A stretch of 64,000 nt of DNA, from the NCBI GenBank assembly GCA_017407125.1, contig JAFQXE010000025.1, positions 218,591 through 282,590 on the forward strand. The letters run 5' to 3'. Of this stretch, positions 18,601 to 27,444 are shown piece by piece. Under the pieces are notes generated by a model that was given only the letters and a program-made list of their open reading frames with translations, was not told the origin of the DNA and did not search any database. This DNA is from Thermoguttaceae bacterium (GTDB lineage: Bacteria; Planctomycetota; Planctomycetia; Pirellulales; Thermoguttaceae). Every line of letters begins with the position of its first letter. Within the stretch, counting starts at the first letter, position 1. The position numbers were made by a program, and so were the translations under genes.

Positions 18601-21237
18601 CTGATTATTTCCGTAATTGTGAATCTGGAAACTGCCGTAAGATCCGTTTGTCGGTTTATCGCCTGTGTCGTATGCAGAATCGCTGGCTCCAGGAATGCTG
18701 GCAGAATTCGTTTTTTCGTAAGTATTCTTCCATATTTCAATGTTGCCAGACAGACCCGTTCCGTTGACAACGCCGGGAACGTTAGAAGAAACCGTCAGAT
18801 TGTTGACCAATCCCTGACGAATCGAGCCGTCAAAAGGCATGCCTATATTCGCTGGATTATTTGTAGTAGCGTCGTAGGAGGCGTAGGCGTAATCGACTTC
18901 GCCATTTGGTTTTTCCAACGTCATATAATAGGCAACTCGTTTGAGCGGCATGCCTGCCAAATCGCCCAGATTGTTGAGGTTGTTGACGGTGTAATTGTCT
19001 GCAGAATACGTTCCGTTAAGCGGGCAGTCCAGCTTGTAAACCAGGTGCATATTGGCGGCTTCAGACTGAATCGCCGAGAAATGCTCCGCGTCCATGTCGG
19101 ACAAAACAGGCTTGGCAAAGGTGTAGATGTTGGCAATCGCGTATCCGGTTTTGGAAGAGTCAAAAGTCCAGTCTCTCTGACTGCCATCTCTGTTAGTAGA
19201 AGCGTTGGGATTTGTACCGATGCCGTATCCTTTGCCTTGTTTAAAATTGTTCAGAGCATAAATGGTTTGTTCCGTATCGAGCGAGTGGATTTGCATAGAG
19301 CCATATCCGAACCCCATGTCTGAACCGGAGTCGTTGATGTCATAAGTGTTGCCATCGCCCTGAGTAATAACGTTTGCCTTGGCGTTTGTGTAGTTGGACG
19401 GCCAGAATTCCAGATAGCCGGTATTGTGAGCGTAAGTTGTATTTGGAGTTGCCTGCGTGGTTGTGCCAGGCGCGCTGATAAGTCCTTCTGTAGCAGGAAC
19501 GTTTGTCGTTACCTGCATATTTTTAACTTTCTGCTGATAGAACTCGCCGGCGCCGTAAACAGGAACGCCGATTTTGGAAATGTCAGCCGTCATCGTATCG
19601 AAGGACACAAATACGTAATTCAGATCGCTGTCGACGGTTTGAGCGTATTCCATATAATATCCGACGCGGTCAAACGGACCCAGCGTCTTTTGCAGCTGAG
19701 CAACGTTGTTGGCAATGTTATAGTCAACGCCCTGATAATCCGCCCGCCATTCGGTTCCCATCTGAGTGGTCAGTTTCGCTCCCTGAACGAGAACGTACTT
19801 GGAAGCGTCTGCAACGTTTTCCATGCCAGGCGCGATTGCAGGTTCCGCCAGGACGTAAAGCGAACGAGTTTCATATTTAGATGCGTTGGATGTGTTTTTA
19901 TCGTCTCCGTTGAACGTATAGTCTGGTCGACCTGAGCCAGTGTTATTTCCAATTCCAATATCAATGGACTTGTTTCCGCTTGCCTGACCGTTCCATTTAT
20001 TCAACGCCATAACCGTCTGTCCAGCGCCGTAGTTGTGAATCTGGAAACAGCCGTAGTCGCCATTGGTTGGGTTATCGCCAAAATCAAACTCGCTGCCGCT
20101 GGCATTAGGAACGTTGGCGGAGTTATTTTCGTTGTAGTTACTGTTCCACATCTCGATGTTGCCGGTCGCAATGTTCTTACCGTTGACAACGCCTGCAACG
20201 TTGGACTGAACCGTCATGTTGGAAACCGTCTGCTGACGAACAGAGCCGTCAAACGGCAGACCCAGCTTGGATAAATCGTTGGTCGTTGCATCGTATCCAG
20301 CGTAGGCGTAATCGACCGTTCCGTCTCCCTTGTCCAAAACCATGTAATAGCCAACACGTTTCAGCGGCATACCGGAAAGGTCTGAATTGACAGAGTTATT
20401 AATAACGTAATTATTCGTGCTGTATTTTCCCTGCAGAGGGCAGTCGAGCTTATAGAGCAGCTTCATGCCGGAGACTTCGCCGGAAATGGCGGCGTAATCG
20501 GATTCGCTCATTTGAGAAAACACCGGTTTGGCGAAGATGTCCATCTGCTTGACGTTATAAGATTGTGAGTTAACAGCAAACGTCCAGTCCGGTCCCGTAT
20601 TGGCAATATTGCTGTTTCCTACTCCCAGAGCTGCGTCTTCGCCAGCGTTGTTCCAGTTATTGAACGCGAAAATCGTCGTTCTGTTTTGATAGTCATGCAA
20701 CTGCATGGAGCCGTGAAAACCATTGGTCGCCTTGTCGCCAAAGTCATAACCGGAGCGGTCTGTCGCGCTGCTGGCGTTTGGAATGCCTGCCGCATTGTTC
20801 TGCTCGTAATTGAGATACCAGAATTCTATGTTGCCCTGCGAAACAGAAGTTCCTGCTGTGTTGAGCAAAGGAGACTTGGCTTCGTAATAAAGATTATGAA
20901 CATATCTTTGCTGAACGTTCTGATTGGCGTACGTCGGAACGCCATAGCGAGTCAAATCACTGGTGTATGCGCCAAAAGACGCATAGCAGAAATTGTCCTC
21001 GCCCAAATTCAGACGATAAGCAACCGACTCAATTGGACCCAGATTCAAATTGGAGTTGTCAACAGAATACGGAACTCCATTGACCTTAAAATTCGTGTAG
21101 TCTGGAATCGTAAGCGAATAGATGTGGGAATACCCCATCGCTTCAATTTCCTCGTTTGTTTTAAACGTCTGAGCAGACGCAACAAAGCAAACCGCGAGCG
21201 CAACGGTTCCCACAACGCTGGAAATGTACGTTTTCAT
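15679..21237 (-). CDS. Giant surface protein: 5 repeats, SGNH esterase, PEP-CTERM tail
   Basis: 1852 residues. Signal peptide (MKTYISSVVGTVALAVCFVASAQ), then about five units of 210-245 residues (roughly 33-240, 240-467, 467-712, 712-940, 940-1179), arranged as an A-B super-repeat of about 472. Each unit carries GYYM, YASFDAMT and GSMQIH-type motifs. An SGNH/sialate O-acetylesterase-like domain follows: ITAGQSNS near 1280, SVGYGGTSQSQW, LWHQGESD near 1396. A PATR-type repeat (GNGALTFSGDRSEYTGKT) is near 1585. The tail VPEPSTWALLLLGTVGLFWL plus RRK is a PEP-CTERM sorting signal for an exosortase. Probably a cell-surface or matrix glycan esterase. Confidence 0.8.
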   Translation of the reverse strand: MKTYISSVVGTVALAVCFVASAQTFKTNEEIEAMGYSHIYSLTIPDYTNFKVNGVPYSVDNSNLNLGPIESVAYRLNLGEDNFCYASFGAYTSDLTRYGVPTYANQNVQQRYVHNLYYEAKSPLLNTAGTSVSQGNIEFWYLNYEQNNAAGIPNASSATDRSGYDFGDKATNGFHGSMQLHDYQNRTTIFAFNNWNNAGEDAALGVGNSNIANTGPDWTFAVNSQSYNVKQMDIFAKPVFSQMSESDYAAISGEVSGMKLLYKLDCPLQGKYSTNNYVINNSVNSDLSGMPLKRVGYYMVLDKGDGTVDYAYAGYDATTNDLSKLGLPFDGSVRQQTVSNMTVQSNVAGVVNGKNIATGNIEMWNSNYNENNSANVPNASGSEFDFGDNPTNGDYGCFQIHNYGAGQTVMALNKWNGQASGNKSIDIGIGNNTGSGRPDYTFNGDDKNTSNASKYETRSLYVLAEPAIAPGMENVADASKYVLVQGAKLTTQMGTEWRADYQGVDYNIANNVAQLQKTLGPFDRVGYYMEYAQTVDSDLNYVFVSFDTMTADISKIGVPVYGAGEFYQQKVKNMQVTTNVPATEGLISAPGTTTQATPNTTYAHNTGYLEFWPSNYTNAKANVITQGDGNTYDINDSGSDMGFGYGSMQIHSLDTEQTIYALNNFKQGKGYGIGTNPNASTNRDGSQRDWTFDSSKTGYAIANIYTFAKPVLSDMDAEHFSAIQSEAANMHLVYKLDCPLNGTYSADNYTVNNLNNLGDLAGMPLKRVAYYMTLEKPNGEVDYAYASYDATTNNPANIGMPFDGSIRQGLVNNLTVSSNVPGVVNGTGLSGNIEIWKNTYEKTNSASIPGASDSAYDTGDKPTNGSYGSFQIHNYGNNQTVMALNAWNGVATSASRTIDIGIGNNNTGAGDPDYTFNGDQGANSNASQYSNRTLYVMAEAALAPGMAYVTNGSEYTMVQGVRLTTQMGTNWHDNGVNYDIVNNLAALQGQGILFDRVGYYMEYAATANDPLTYVFASFDAMTNDIGRIGIPTSKSGEFYQQVVSNLEVTTNATTSQGLINDPTTGQQAAPNITISHNQGYIEFWASNYGQAKSGIISQGDDNTFDINDSGGSTGAGHGSMQVHSLATEQTIFALNHLNGNKQYGIGTNPNASTNNQGGQRDWTHDESKTGYAIANVYTFVHPVDALLTTNAMSMYQRDLANTAEVKLAGTWAVSNGITIDTLQASVDGGDWLTLTMNSDGTFTGTTSLVGGMHDVQYQALDSSGNVIATKSGQIGVGEIFITAGQSNSTNYGDAAQSSTSALAYAYNPKTGQWQHNSDPQQGPLDNSTRGSTWPAFADKMAELEGVPIATYSVGYGGTSQSQWEADWNSIYSNFENAMDFLNENANGFAGVLWHQGESDRGTAEDVYYDKLNALIERSREDSGNEDLPWGVAIASADGNGVTYANVTNAQYRVIADDPLVFEGVNTDEYPRELRGEGGNSIHLSVAGLQKAGEDWALTAGEDIVGLRKYWLANSDEATAIPNWEVNGGYKLGIKLVDGDAQSVETDNAVQMANDGTIEVGEGYDLTLTGNVSGNGAMLKTGNGALTFSGDRSEYTGKTAVSNGTLTLSGAAIPSNGSIETADDTTLIFNVDAGDSKQLTLSDDVTVIADNVRKTGGGQLKIKADGTQFAANDFAVEAGELDFKGDYNGNLEIKSGAKLSPGNSVGDLTVIGNVVIDAGATGLFEFKAYNPDPQSQEYDTLTIEDDGSLTLDADSIIQLYFENGDAALWAEEGAEYQLVADNGFAADTTDLSGLLANYQTMFALEGRPTGLYLIGLGAPEPGSGVPEPSTWALLLLGTVGLFWLRRKNSLQKN

Positions 21238-21311
21238 TTTGTGTTATAACATTAAAATGTGTATACAAAAACCCGACTATATTTCGAGTTTATAATCTTC
21301 ACTAGTTTACT

Positions 21312-21340
21312 ATTATAACACGTTTTTTCAAAAATTTGAA
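21312..21340 (-). promoter_or_regulatory. Promoter of the PEP-CTERM gene
   Basis: Minus-strand TTCAAA (21335-21340), 17-bp spacer, TATAAT (21312-21317); leader about 68 bases. Confidence 0.5.
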
Positions 21341-21459
21341 CAGAATAGAGAAAATTTTCCGAAAATATTTAAAATAAGGGCAGGAAAGAGTGGGGAATTT
21401 AACAGATTATCATGTTGAATTAATCTACTCCCTATTCCCTACTCCCTATTCCCCAAAAC

Positions 21460-22299
21460 CTAATTCCCAAACCCCTTTAGAACTCTCAGCGCTTCTCGAC
21501 CTGCGCTGTCGGGGTCGTCAACATAGGGATACAGTTCGACGGTAACCCAGCCTTTGTAGCCGGACTTTTCGATGGCGTTGAGAATGGGCGGGAAGTCGAT
21601 AACTCCTTCTCCAGGAACGAGATGGTGATGAACGCGCTGTTCGTTGATGTCCTCGATGTGGTAATGGCGCGTATGCTCTTTGAGCGGTTCGATCCAGTCG
21701 ACGGGATTCTGTCCGACGCAGAAAGCGTGCCCAATGTCGAAGTTCAATCCCAGGCGGGGGCTGTCGATGCGGTCGGCGAATTCCAGATATTGTTCAAACT
21801 TCTCAATCAGCAGCTGCGGTTCCGGTTCGATGAGCAGATCAACGCCGACTTCTTCCGCAACCTCAATGCAAGGCATGATTTCTTCGTAGAAGACGTCGTA
21901 CGCCGCCTGACGCGTCATGCCGTCGGGAATCGGGCCGCCGGGATTGGTTTGAATATTCTTCGCGCCCAGCTGCGCCGCCAAGCGCAGACATCGCTTTGTA
22001 TGCTCTCGACGAATGGCGCGGTAGTCGGCAGACGGTTCAATCCAGGACGGGTGCCAGTACGGCTGGCGCGGGTCGGCAACGGCGTTCATCATGAAAGCGT
22101 TGACGTTGGAAATGGCAAGCCGACATCGTTCGAGGACGTCGCGGATGTTGTCAATCTGAACCGGCAGCAGCCCGGCGGGCCATGCGTGCGGGACGTCCGC
22201 TAGAAGTTCAATGGCGTGATATCCCAGCCGGGATACCTTCAAAACGGTCTGTTCAATAGTAAAATTACGGTAGGCGTTAGTACTGTAGGCGAATTTCAT
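21460..22299 (-). CDS. Sugar phosphate isomerase/epimerase (xylose isomerase-like TIM barrel)
   Basis: 279 residues. A complete AP-endonuclease-2/xylose-isomerase-like barrel: MKFAYSTNAYRNFTIEQTV at the start, LGAKNIQTNPGGP, LLIEPEPQ (metal-binding Glu), GLNFDIGHAFC (metal-binding Asp and His), HYHIEDI, and WVTVELYPYVDD with the C-terminal Glu. Cytoplasmic, with no signal sequence. Substrate unknown; paralogous in fold to 33446-34474. Heptamer repeats flank it on both sides. Confidence 0.85.
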   Translation of the reverse strand: MKFAYSTNAYRNFTIEQTVLKVSRLGYHAIELLADVPHAWPAGLLPVQIDNIRDVLERCRLAISNVNAFMMNAVADPRQPYWHPSWIEPSADYRAIRREHTKRCLRLAAQLGAKNIQTNPGGPIPDGMTRQAAYDVFYEEIMPCIEVAEEVGVDLLIEPEPQLLIEKFEQYLEFADRIDSPRLGLNFDIGHAFCVGQNPVDWIEPLKEHTRHYHIEDINEQRVHHHLVPGEGVIDFPPILNAIEKSGYKGWVTVELYPYVDDPDSAGREALRVLKGFGN

Positions 22300-22655
22300 G
22301 GGGAGGCAGTAGGCAGTAGGCAGTAGTATTTTAGTGTTTGATTCTAACTGATATTATATAAACTATTTTCTGCGATAAAAGGGGGGCAGTTTTTTAATGA
22401 GTATTAATAAAATTCTATATAGTCCGTAAATTTTTCATATTGACTAAAAGTCTTACTTGAGTAAAATATAGGCAGTAGGCAGTAGGCAAGAGACAGTAGT
22501 GATTCGCTTACGGGGGGCGGGTATTACCCGCCAAAAAACAAACAATATTTGACTATCGCGGACAATGTCCGCTCCCCGGAAATAACTCCTCACTCCTCCC
22601 TCCTCACTCCTAACTATTCCCAACTCCGTATTCCCCATTTCCCTATTACGAATCC
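22300..22655. repeat. Intergenic repeat block with double-hairpin element copy 1
   Basis: This 356-bp gap holds GGCAGTA heptamers (22303-22327 and 22470-22498), an AT-rich spacer, a double-hairpin element (22511-22579) and ACTCCTC/CCCTATT heptamers (22585-22650). The element consists of two palindromes, GGCGGGTATTACCCGCC and GCGGACAATGTCCGC, bracketed by CGGGGGG and CTCCCCGG that can pair with each other. The block from about 22490 to 22600 is nearly identical, in opposite orientation, to the insertion in lpxB. Confidence 0.8.
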
Positions 22656-23066
22656 ATGCCACGTAAACGGATATTCCTTCGTCGCGCTACGATTTTGCAC
22701 GCAGGCAGTTTGTTCCTGATGCTGATTGTTTTTATATTCCTGTCAGTTCATCTTGCAAACCGGAGCCTGGAAGAACTCGTGCCGTCGGGCGGTCAGGCGA
22801 CGACAACGCAAAACGGGGAAACCGTTTCCAAAGAACTCAATGCGGCGCAGGCGATGCAAATCGCGAAGATTATCGATTCCGCGCCGTACGAGAATTTACA
22901 GAACAAAACCGAGCTGGCGAAGATCGAACTGGCATACGTCAAAGCCGCTCACGATACGTTTACAATTACCCCCAGCGGCGTTATCAGCCGCCGCGGCTGG
23001 TACAACCAAAGAAAGCTCGACGCCGAACAAGTTGAGCAGATTTTAAAAATAGCATTTCCGAAGTAG
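22656..23066 (+). CDS. Hypothetical single-pass membrane protein
   Basis: 136 residues, not recognised. A basic N-terminus (MPRKRIFLRRATILHAG) is followed by one membrane segment (LFLMLIVFIFLSVHLA) and a soluble, mostly helical remainder rich in Ala, Lys and Glu. Its base composition and codon use match neighbouring genes, supporting a real gene. The ATG follows directly after a heptamer array, with no clear Shine-Dalgarno sequence. A 146-bp palindromic element follows the stop. Confidence 0.55.
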   Translation: MPRKRIFLRRATILHAGSLFLMLIVFIFLSVHLANRSLEELVPSGGQATTTQNGETVSKELNAAQAMQIAKIIDSAPYENLQNKTELAKIELAYVKAAHDTFTITPSGVISRRGWYNQRKLDAEQVEQILKIAFPK

Positions 23067-23072
23067 AATGGA

Positions 23073-23217
23073 ATGGAAGGCGGTAACGAAACGACCAACG
23101 GGAGTGGAGTTACGCAGTTCGCCGAAGGCGAACCCTAAAAATGACCCCAATGTTACGTTCGCCTGACGGCGAATGCGTAATTCCGTTCGCTTCGCTCACT
23201 TCATTACCGCCTTTCAT
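23073..23217. repeat. 146-bp palindromic element, copy 1
   Basis: Bounded by GGCGGTAACGAA and TTCATTACCGCC, with inner hairpins GTTCGCCGAAGGCGAAC and GTTCGCCTGACGGCGAA. The same element lies in reverse complement at 56273-56418. It sits between a gene end and the start of the next gene in both cases. Confidence 0.75.
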
Positions 23218-23250
23218 AATCCTCCAAACACTAACTACCAATTAACACTC

Positions 23251-26200
23251 ATGTCCGATTTGCCTTCTAACAATCGAATTAGCCGTTGGGTTCAGAATTT
23301 ATTGGACTTGACGCTTCGCAACCGTCTTCTTAACCTCAAAGACGCGTCGTTTACCATGGAGCTGATCTGTACCGACGCGGCGGATATAGAAGACCGTCTC
23401 GTTTCGGGATCGCTGCCGTTGAAAAACTTCAAGGAAAGCGAATACGACACCCGTCAATACCGCTCTGCTAAAACAGACCCGGATTCCGGCGAAGTTGTAG
23501 AGGACGAGTTCGCAGACGCCGCGTCCAGTCAGAAGGCGAAAAAGCTCCCGTCGACGGCTCTGTTTGTCAACCAGACGAAAAAGGAAACGGAACGACGTTT
23601 GCTCAAGCTGTATCGTCAGACGAAAACCGACATCAGCGAAGGCGGCGTCAATACGCTCTTTTTGACTATCGGGACGCTCCATTGGCGTGACAAATCCCGA
23701 ACGGAAAAAGAGTATCTGGCTCCGATTATTCTTTTGCCGGTTGAACTGCTTCGCAATTCCGTCAAGGCGGAATTCCGGGTTCAGCGCACCGACGACGACC
23801 CGTTCGTCAACCCGACGCTGTTGGAAGCTCTCCGCCGCGATTTCCAATTGAAAATCACAGACCTGTCAGAGCAGGTAGTCGAAGAGAAAGAGGACATCAA
23901 CGTCAAAACGCTTTTGGACTCGTTTACCGAACAGATTTCCTCCATGACGGGCTGGAAGGTGGAGCCGACGTGCTGGCTGGGACGGTTCTCGTTTGACAAG
24001 TTTATTATGTACACGGATTTGAACAACCGCTGGAAGGAACTGGCGGCGAATCCGGTTGTTAAACAGCTTATCAACCTGACGGACGAACAGGTTCAGGAAG
24101 GATCGGAAGCCAGTCAGGGAGGTACGATCGGCGTCGAAGTCGAGCAGAAAAGCGCGTTCAACGAGCCGCCTGCCGACACCCCGCTGCCGATTGCGGATTA
24201 TCTTAATCTGTTCCTGCCGATTGCCGCTGACGCGTCACAGCGTTCTGCCGTTATTGAGTCAACCAAGGGGCGCAGCTTTGTTCTCTACGGCCCTCCGGGA
24301 ACGGGGAAATCGCAAACGATTACCAACTTAATCGCCTACAACCTGGCGATGGGAAAGAAAGTTCTGTTCGTTTCCGAAAAGCGAGCGGCTTTGGAAGTCG
24401 TGTACAATCGTCTTTCTAAAATTGGGCTGGGGCCGTTCTGTCTGGAACTTCACTCCAACAAGGCGGTAAAGAGAAAGGTTCTCGACCAGTTCGAGGAAGT
24501 CTATAATTTGAACAAAACGAAGGACGTCAACGCTGATTGGACTCGTACGTGCGCCGAACTGACCGAGGTGGAACAGACGCTCGACAACTACGTCCGTCAG
24601 ATTCACAAGCCGATTGTTGGAAACATCTCAGCGTACGATTGCTTCGGCTGGCTGGCGTCGCATGGATACAGCTGGACAACCCGGCTGCCGCGTCTGTACG
24701 ACGGCGCGATTGAAGAGCAGGAATTGCCGGATTTGATTAACGCAGCGGAAGAACTGCAGTCGCACGCGGCGGAAATGGATCCTGTTATGCTCAAAGCGCT
24801 TTCTCCGCTGAAACGGTTCAAGTGGAATCCGGAACTGGAAGCCCAGATGATCGAAAGCGCGTCGGCGTTTCGTCCGGCGGTTGAAGGCGTGAACCAGGTC
24901 TATAAACAGGCGGAAGAGGTTTTGTCGCTGCCGGATATCAAAGACGCGTCCGCCAAGATCACGCTGGCGTCACAGATTTTGGAGTTCCTCCAGGACTCCG
25001 GTCCGCTGCCGTCCAACCTGCTTTCCGAGGCGTTTGGAAAATTCATGCCGCTGGTTGACATGTTTGTCGAACAGGCGAAACAGTACAAAGACGCTGTCGA
25101 AGCTTTGAAACTGTTTGACCTCAATCGGGTTCTCAATCTCCGCGTCGTTCAGCTTAACGACCATATTGCATACGTTAAAAAGTCGTTCTTTATGTTCCGA
25201 TTCATGAAGAAAAGGAGCGTTGTCAAAGAATACGCCAGCCTCGTTCCGCCAACTAACGGCAAGCTGACGTTTGAAATGCTGGAAGCGGCGGCGCCAAAAA
25301 TCGCCGCGTTGCAGGAATCGTACAAACTCCTTTCAGAACACGGGGACGAAATCCTCGCCGCCGTCGGCGACTGGAACGGCGAATCTGCCAATCTGGAAGA
25401 ACTGCTTCCATCCGTTCAGCGAGGGAAAGTCCTTCGAGAAATTCTGTCCGTTGATTGCTTGACCGCGGCTGACCGCAAGCGGTTATTCGATTTCGTGTGC
25501 GAGCAGACAGCCAATCCCAACGCGAACTTTGCCGCTCTGAATGCAGAATTCCAGGCGGCGGTTAAAGAGTACCGCATGGCAATGGAAACGTTCAACCAGT
25601 CCGTTCCGACTCGCACGATGACGCCCATTGAAGCGATGGCTCTTATTGACGCTTTGCCGCAAGCCGGGCGCTCGCTGCGTCAGTTCTCGTTCTGGACGGA
25701 CGTCCGCAACGACGCCAGAAGAATGCACCTGGGACCTTTGGCAAAGGCGATTGAACAGGGCAAAATCGATATTGCCAAGCAGTCTGCGGCGGAAGCCATG
25801 GAAGCGTCTTATCGATGGCAGCTGATTTACAAAGAGCTGGAATTCAACGACGCGTTGAACCGTTTTGACGGCGTAAGTCAAAACCGCTGTGTTGAACGAT
25901 TCTGCTCGTTGGACGACAGTTTCTCGAAGCTGTCAACTCGCAAGATTCTCCTTGCGCTGTCGACGGAAGCCTCCCGCGCCGTTTCGGAATCGACCACAAC
26001 AGGCTCCGCTCTCCGTCCGGAAGGCGACCTGTTACGTCGGGAAATGAACAAGAAGATGCGGTTCCTTCCCATTCGTTCTTTGCTGGAACGCGCCCCGAAT
26101 TTGACGCGTCGGCTCAAGCCGTGTTTTCTCATGTCGCCGCTGTCGGTTGCCCAATACCTGCCGACCAACGACGCGGGATTTGACCTGGTCGTCTTCGACG

Positions 26201-27444
26201 AGGCGTCACAGATTCCAACCTGGGACGCTGTCGGCGTTATCGCCCGAGCGAAAAACGCGATTATCGTCGGCGACCCCAAACAGCTGCCTCCAACCGCCTT
26301 CTTCCAGCGTCAGGATGCTGTTACAGAAGAAATTACGGAACAGAACGAAGACGAAGTCGAAGACATGGAAAGCATTCTCGACGAGTGCATCGCCATCGGC
26401 ATGGACGGCATGAAGCTCAACACCCACTACAGAAGCAAGAACGAGTCCCTCATCGCCTTTAGCAACCATTACTACTATCAGGACGAACTGGACACATTCC
26501 CTGCTCCGGACAGAGCGGGCGGCGAATCTACCTCGGCACAGTCCTCAATTCGCGGCGTTCATTTCGAGTACGTACCCAACGCGGTTTACGACAAGAGCAA
26601 AACGCGAACCAACAAGGCGGAAGCGCAGCGCGTTGTCGAGATTGTTCTCGACCGCTTGAGCAATCCCAAAACGTCGGCTCGTTCGATGGGCGTTGTCGCC
26701 TTCTCCGCTCAGCAGAAAGACCTCATTGAAGACATGCTCGATCAGGCGGCGGACAGCAATCCGGAACTGGCAAACGCGATGTCTGAAGCGATGGCGGAAC
26801 CGCTGTTCGTGAAAAACCTGGAAAACGTTCAAGGCGACGAGCGCGACTGCATTATTTTCAGCATCGGATACGCGCCGGACGCCAGCGGGGCGTTCGCCAT
26901 GAACTTCGGTCCGCTCAACAAGAGCGGCGGTCAGCGGCGTCTGAACGTTGCCGTTACCCGCGCCAAGGAAGAGATTATCGTCGTGTCGTCCATTTACGCG
27001 TCACAGATTGATTTGAACCGCACCAGCGCCGTCGGTCCGGCACATCTCAAAGCGTACCTGGAATTCGCCCAGTCCGGCCGCCCAACCTGGGCAGACGCCT
27101 CCAGCGCCGGTTCGGACTCCTCCGCAGACAAAAACCGCTTTATCCAGTGCGTTGCCGATTTCCTCCGGGAAAACGGCTACGAAGCAGACTGCGGAGTCGG
27201 CTTTTCAGACTACAAAATCGACATTGCCGTCGTCGACCCGAAGAACCCCAACCGCTACTGTCTGGCTGTCGAATGTGACGGAACCGTGTACAAGAAGGCA
27301 AAGATCGCCCGCGACAGAGAAAAGTCTCGTCCGTCCATGCTGGAAGGGCTTGGCTGGAAACGCTGCCGCGTCTGGTCGACGGAATGGTTTACCGACCCTG
27401 AAAAATCCAAAGAGGACTTGCTCAAATGCCTTAAGGGAAAATAG
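23251..27444 (+). CDS. DUF4011 superfamily I helicase with C-terminal nuclease
   Basis: 1397 residues from the ATG at 23251; the in-frame upstream extension lies in the palindromic element. The N-terminus (RWVQNLLDLTLRNRLLNL) is the DUF4011 signature. Helicase motifs are complete: Walker A GPPGTGKSQT near 350, FDEASQIPTW near 980, GDPKQLPPT, HYRSKNESLIAFSN, VQGDERDCIIFS, NVAVTRAK. The last ~100 residues form a PD-(D/E)xK-type nuclease of the MTES_1575/DUF559 kind (KIDIAVVDP ... CLAVECDG ... EGLGWKRCRVWSTEWF). This architecture is known in single-gene antiphage candidates (Hhe-like). It could alternatively serve in DNA repair. Single gene here. Confidence 0.85.
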   Translation: MSDLPSNNRISRWVQNLLDLTLRNRLLNLKDASFTMELICTDAADIEDRLVSGSLPLKNFKESEYDTRQYRSAKTDPDSGEVVEDEFADAASSQKAKKLPSTALFVNQTKKETERRLLKLYRQTKTDISEGGVNTLFLTIGTLHWRDKSRTEKEYLAPIILLPVELLRNSVKAEFRVQRTDDDPFVNPTLLEALRRDFQLKITDLSEQVVEEKEDINVKTLLDSFTEQISSMTGWKVEPTCWLGRFSFDKFIMYTDLNNRWKELAANPVVKQLINLTDEQVQEGSEASQGGTIGVEVEQKSAFNEPPADTPLPIADYLNLFLPIAADASQRSAVIESTKGRSFVLYGPPGTGKSQTITNLIAYNLAMGKKVLFVSEKRAALEVVYNRLSKIGLGPFCLELHSNKAVKRKVLDQFEEVYNLNKTKDVNADWTRTCAELTEVEQTLDNYVRQIHKPIVGNISAYDCFGWLASHGYSWTTRLPRLYDGAIEEQELPDLINAAEELQSHAAEMDPVMLKALSPLKRFKWNPELEAQMIESASAFRPAVEGVNQVYKQAEEVLSLPDIKDASAKITLASQILEFLQDSGPLPSNLLSEAFGKFMPLVDMFVEQAKQYKDAVEALKLFDLNRVLNLRVVQLNDHIAYVKKSFFMFRFMKKRSVVKEYASLVPPTNGKLTFEMLEAAAPKIAALQESYKLLSEHGDEILAAVGDWNGESANLEELLPSVQRGKVLREILSVDCLTAADRKRLFDFVCEQTANPNANFAALNAEFQAAVKEYRMAMETFNQSVPTRTMTPIEAMALIDALPQAGRSLRQFSFWTDVRNDARRMHLGPLAKAIEQGKIDIAKQSAAEAMEASYRWQLIYKELEFNDALNRFDGVSQNRCVERFCSLDDSFSKLSTRKILLALSTEASRAVSESTTTGSALRPEGDLLRREMNKKMRFLPIRSLLERAPNLTRRLKPCFLMSPLSVAQYLPTNDAGFDLVVFDEASQIPTWDAVGVIARAKNAIIVGDPKQLPPTAFFQRQDAVTEEITEQNEDEVEDMESILDECIAIGMDGMKLNTHYRSKNESLIAFSNHYYYQDELDTFPAPDRAGGESTSAQSSIRGVHFEYVPNAVYDKSKTRTNKAEAQRVVEIVLDRLSNPKTSARSMGVVAFSAQQKDLIEDMLDQAADSNPELANAMSEAMAEPLFVKNLENVQGDERDCIIFSIGYAPDASGAFAMNFGPLNKSGGQRRLNVAVTRAKEEIIVVSSIYASQIDLNRTSAVGPAHLKAYLEFAQSGRPTWADASSAGSDSSADKNRFIQCVADFLRENGYEADCGVGFSDYKIDIAVVDPKNPNRYCLAVECDGTVYKKAKIARDREKSRPSMLEGLGWKRCRVWSTEWFTDPEKSKEDLLKCLKGK

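Noticed and set aside
18070-19323. Long plus-strand ORF inside the giant PEP-CTERM gene
   Set aside because: Antisense shadow of a repeat-rich gene; no start signals and no recognisable domain.
22300-22655. Insertion sequence remnant
   Set aside because: No transposase fragment is seen in any frame; only repeats are present.
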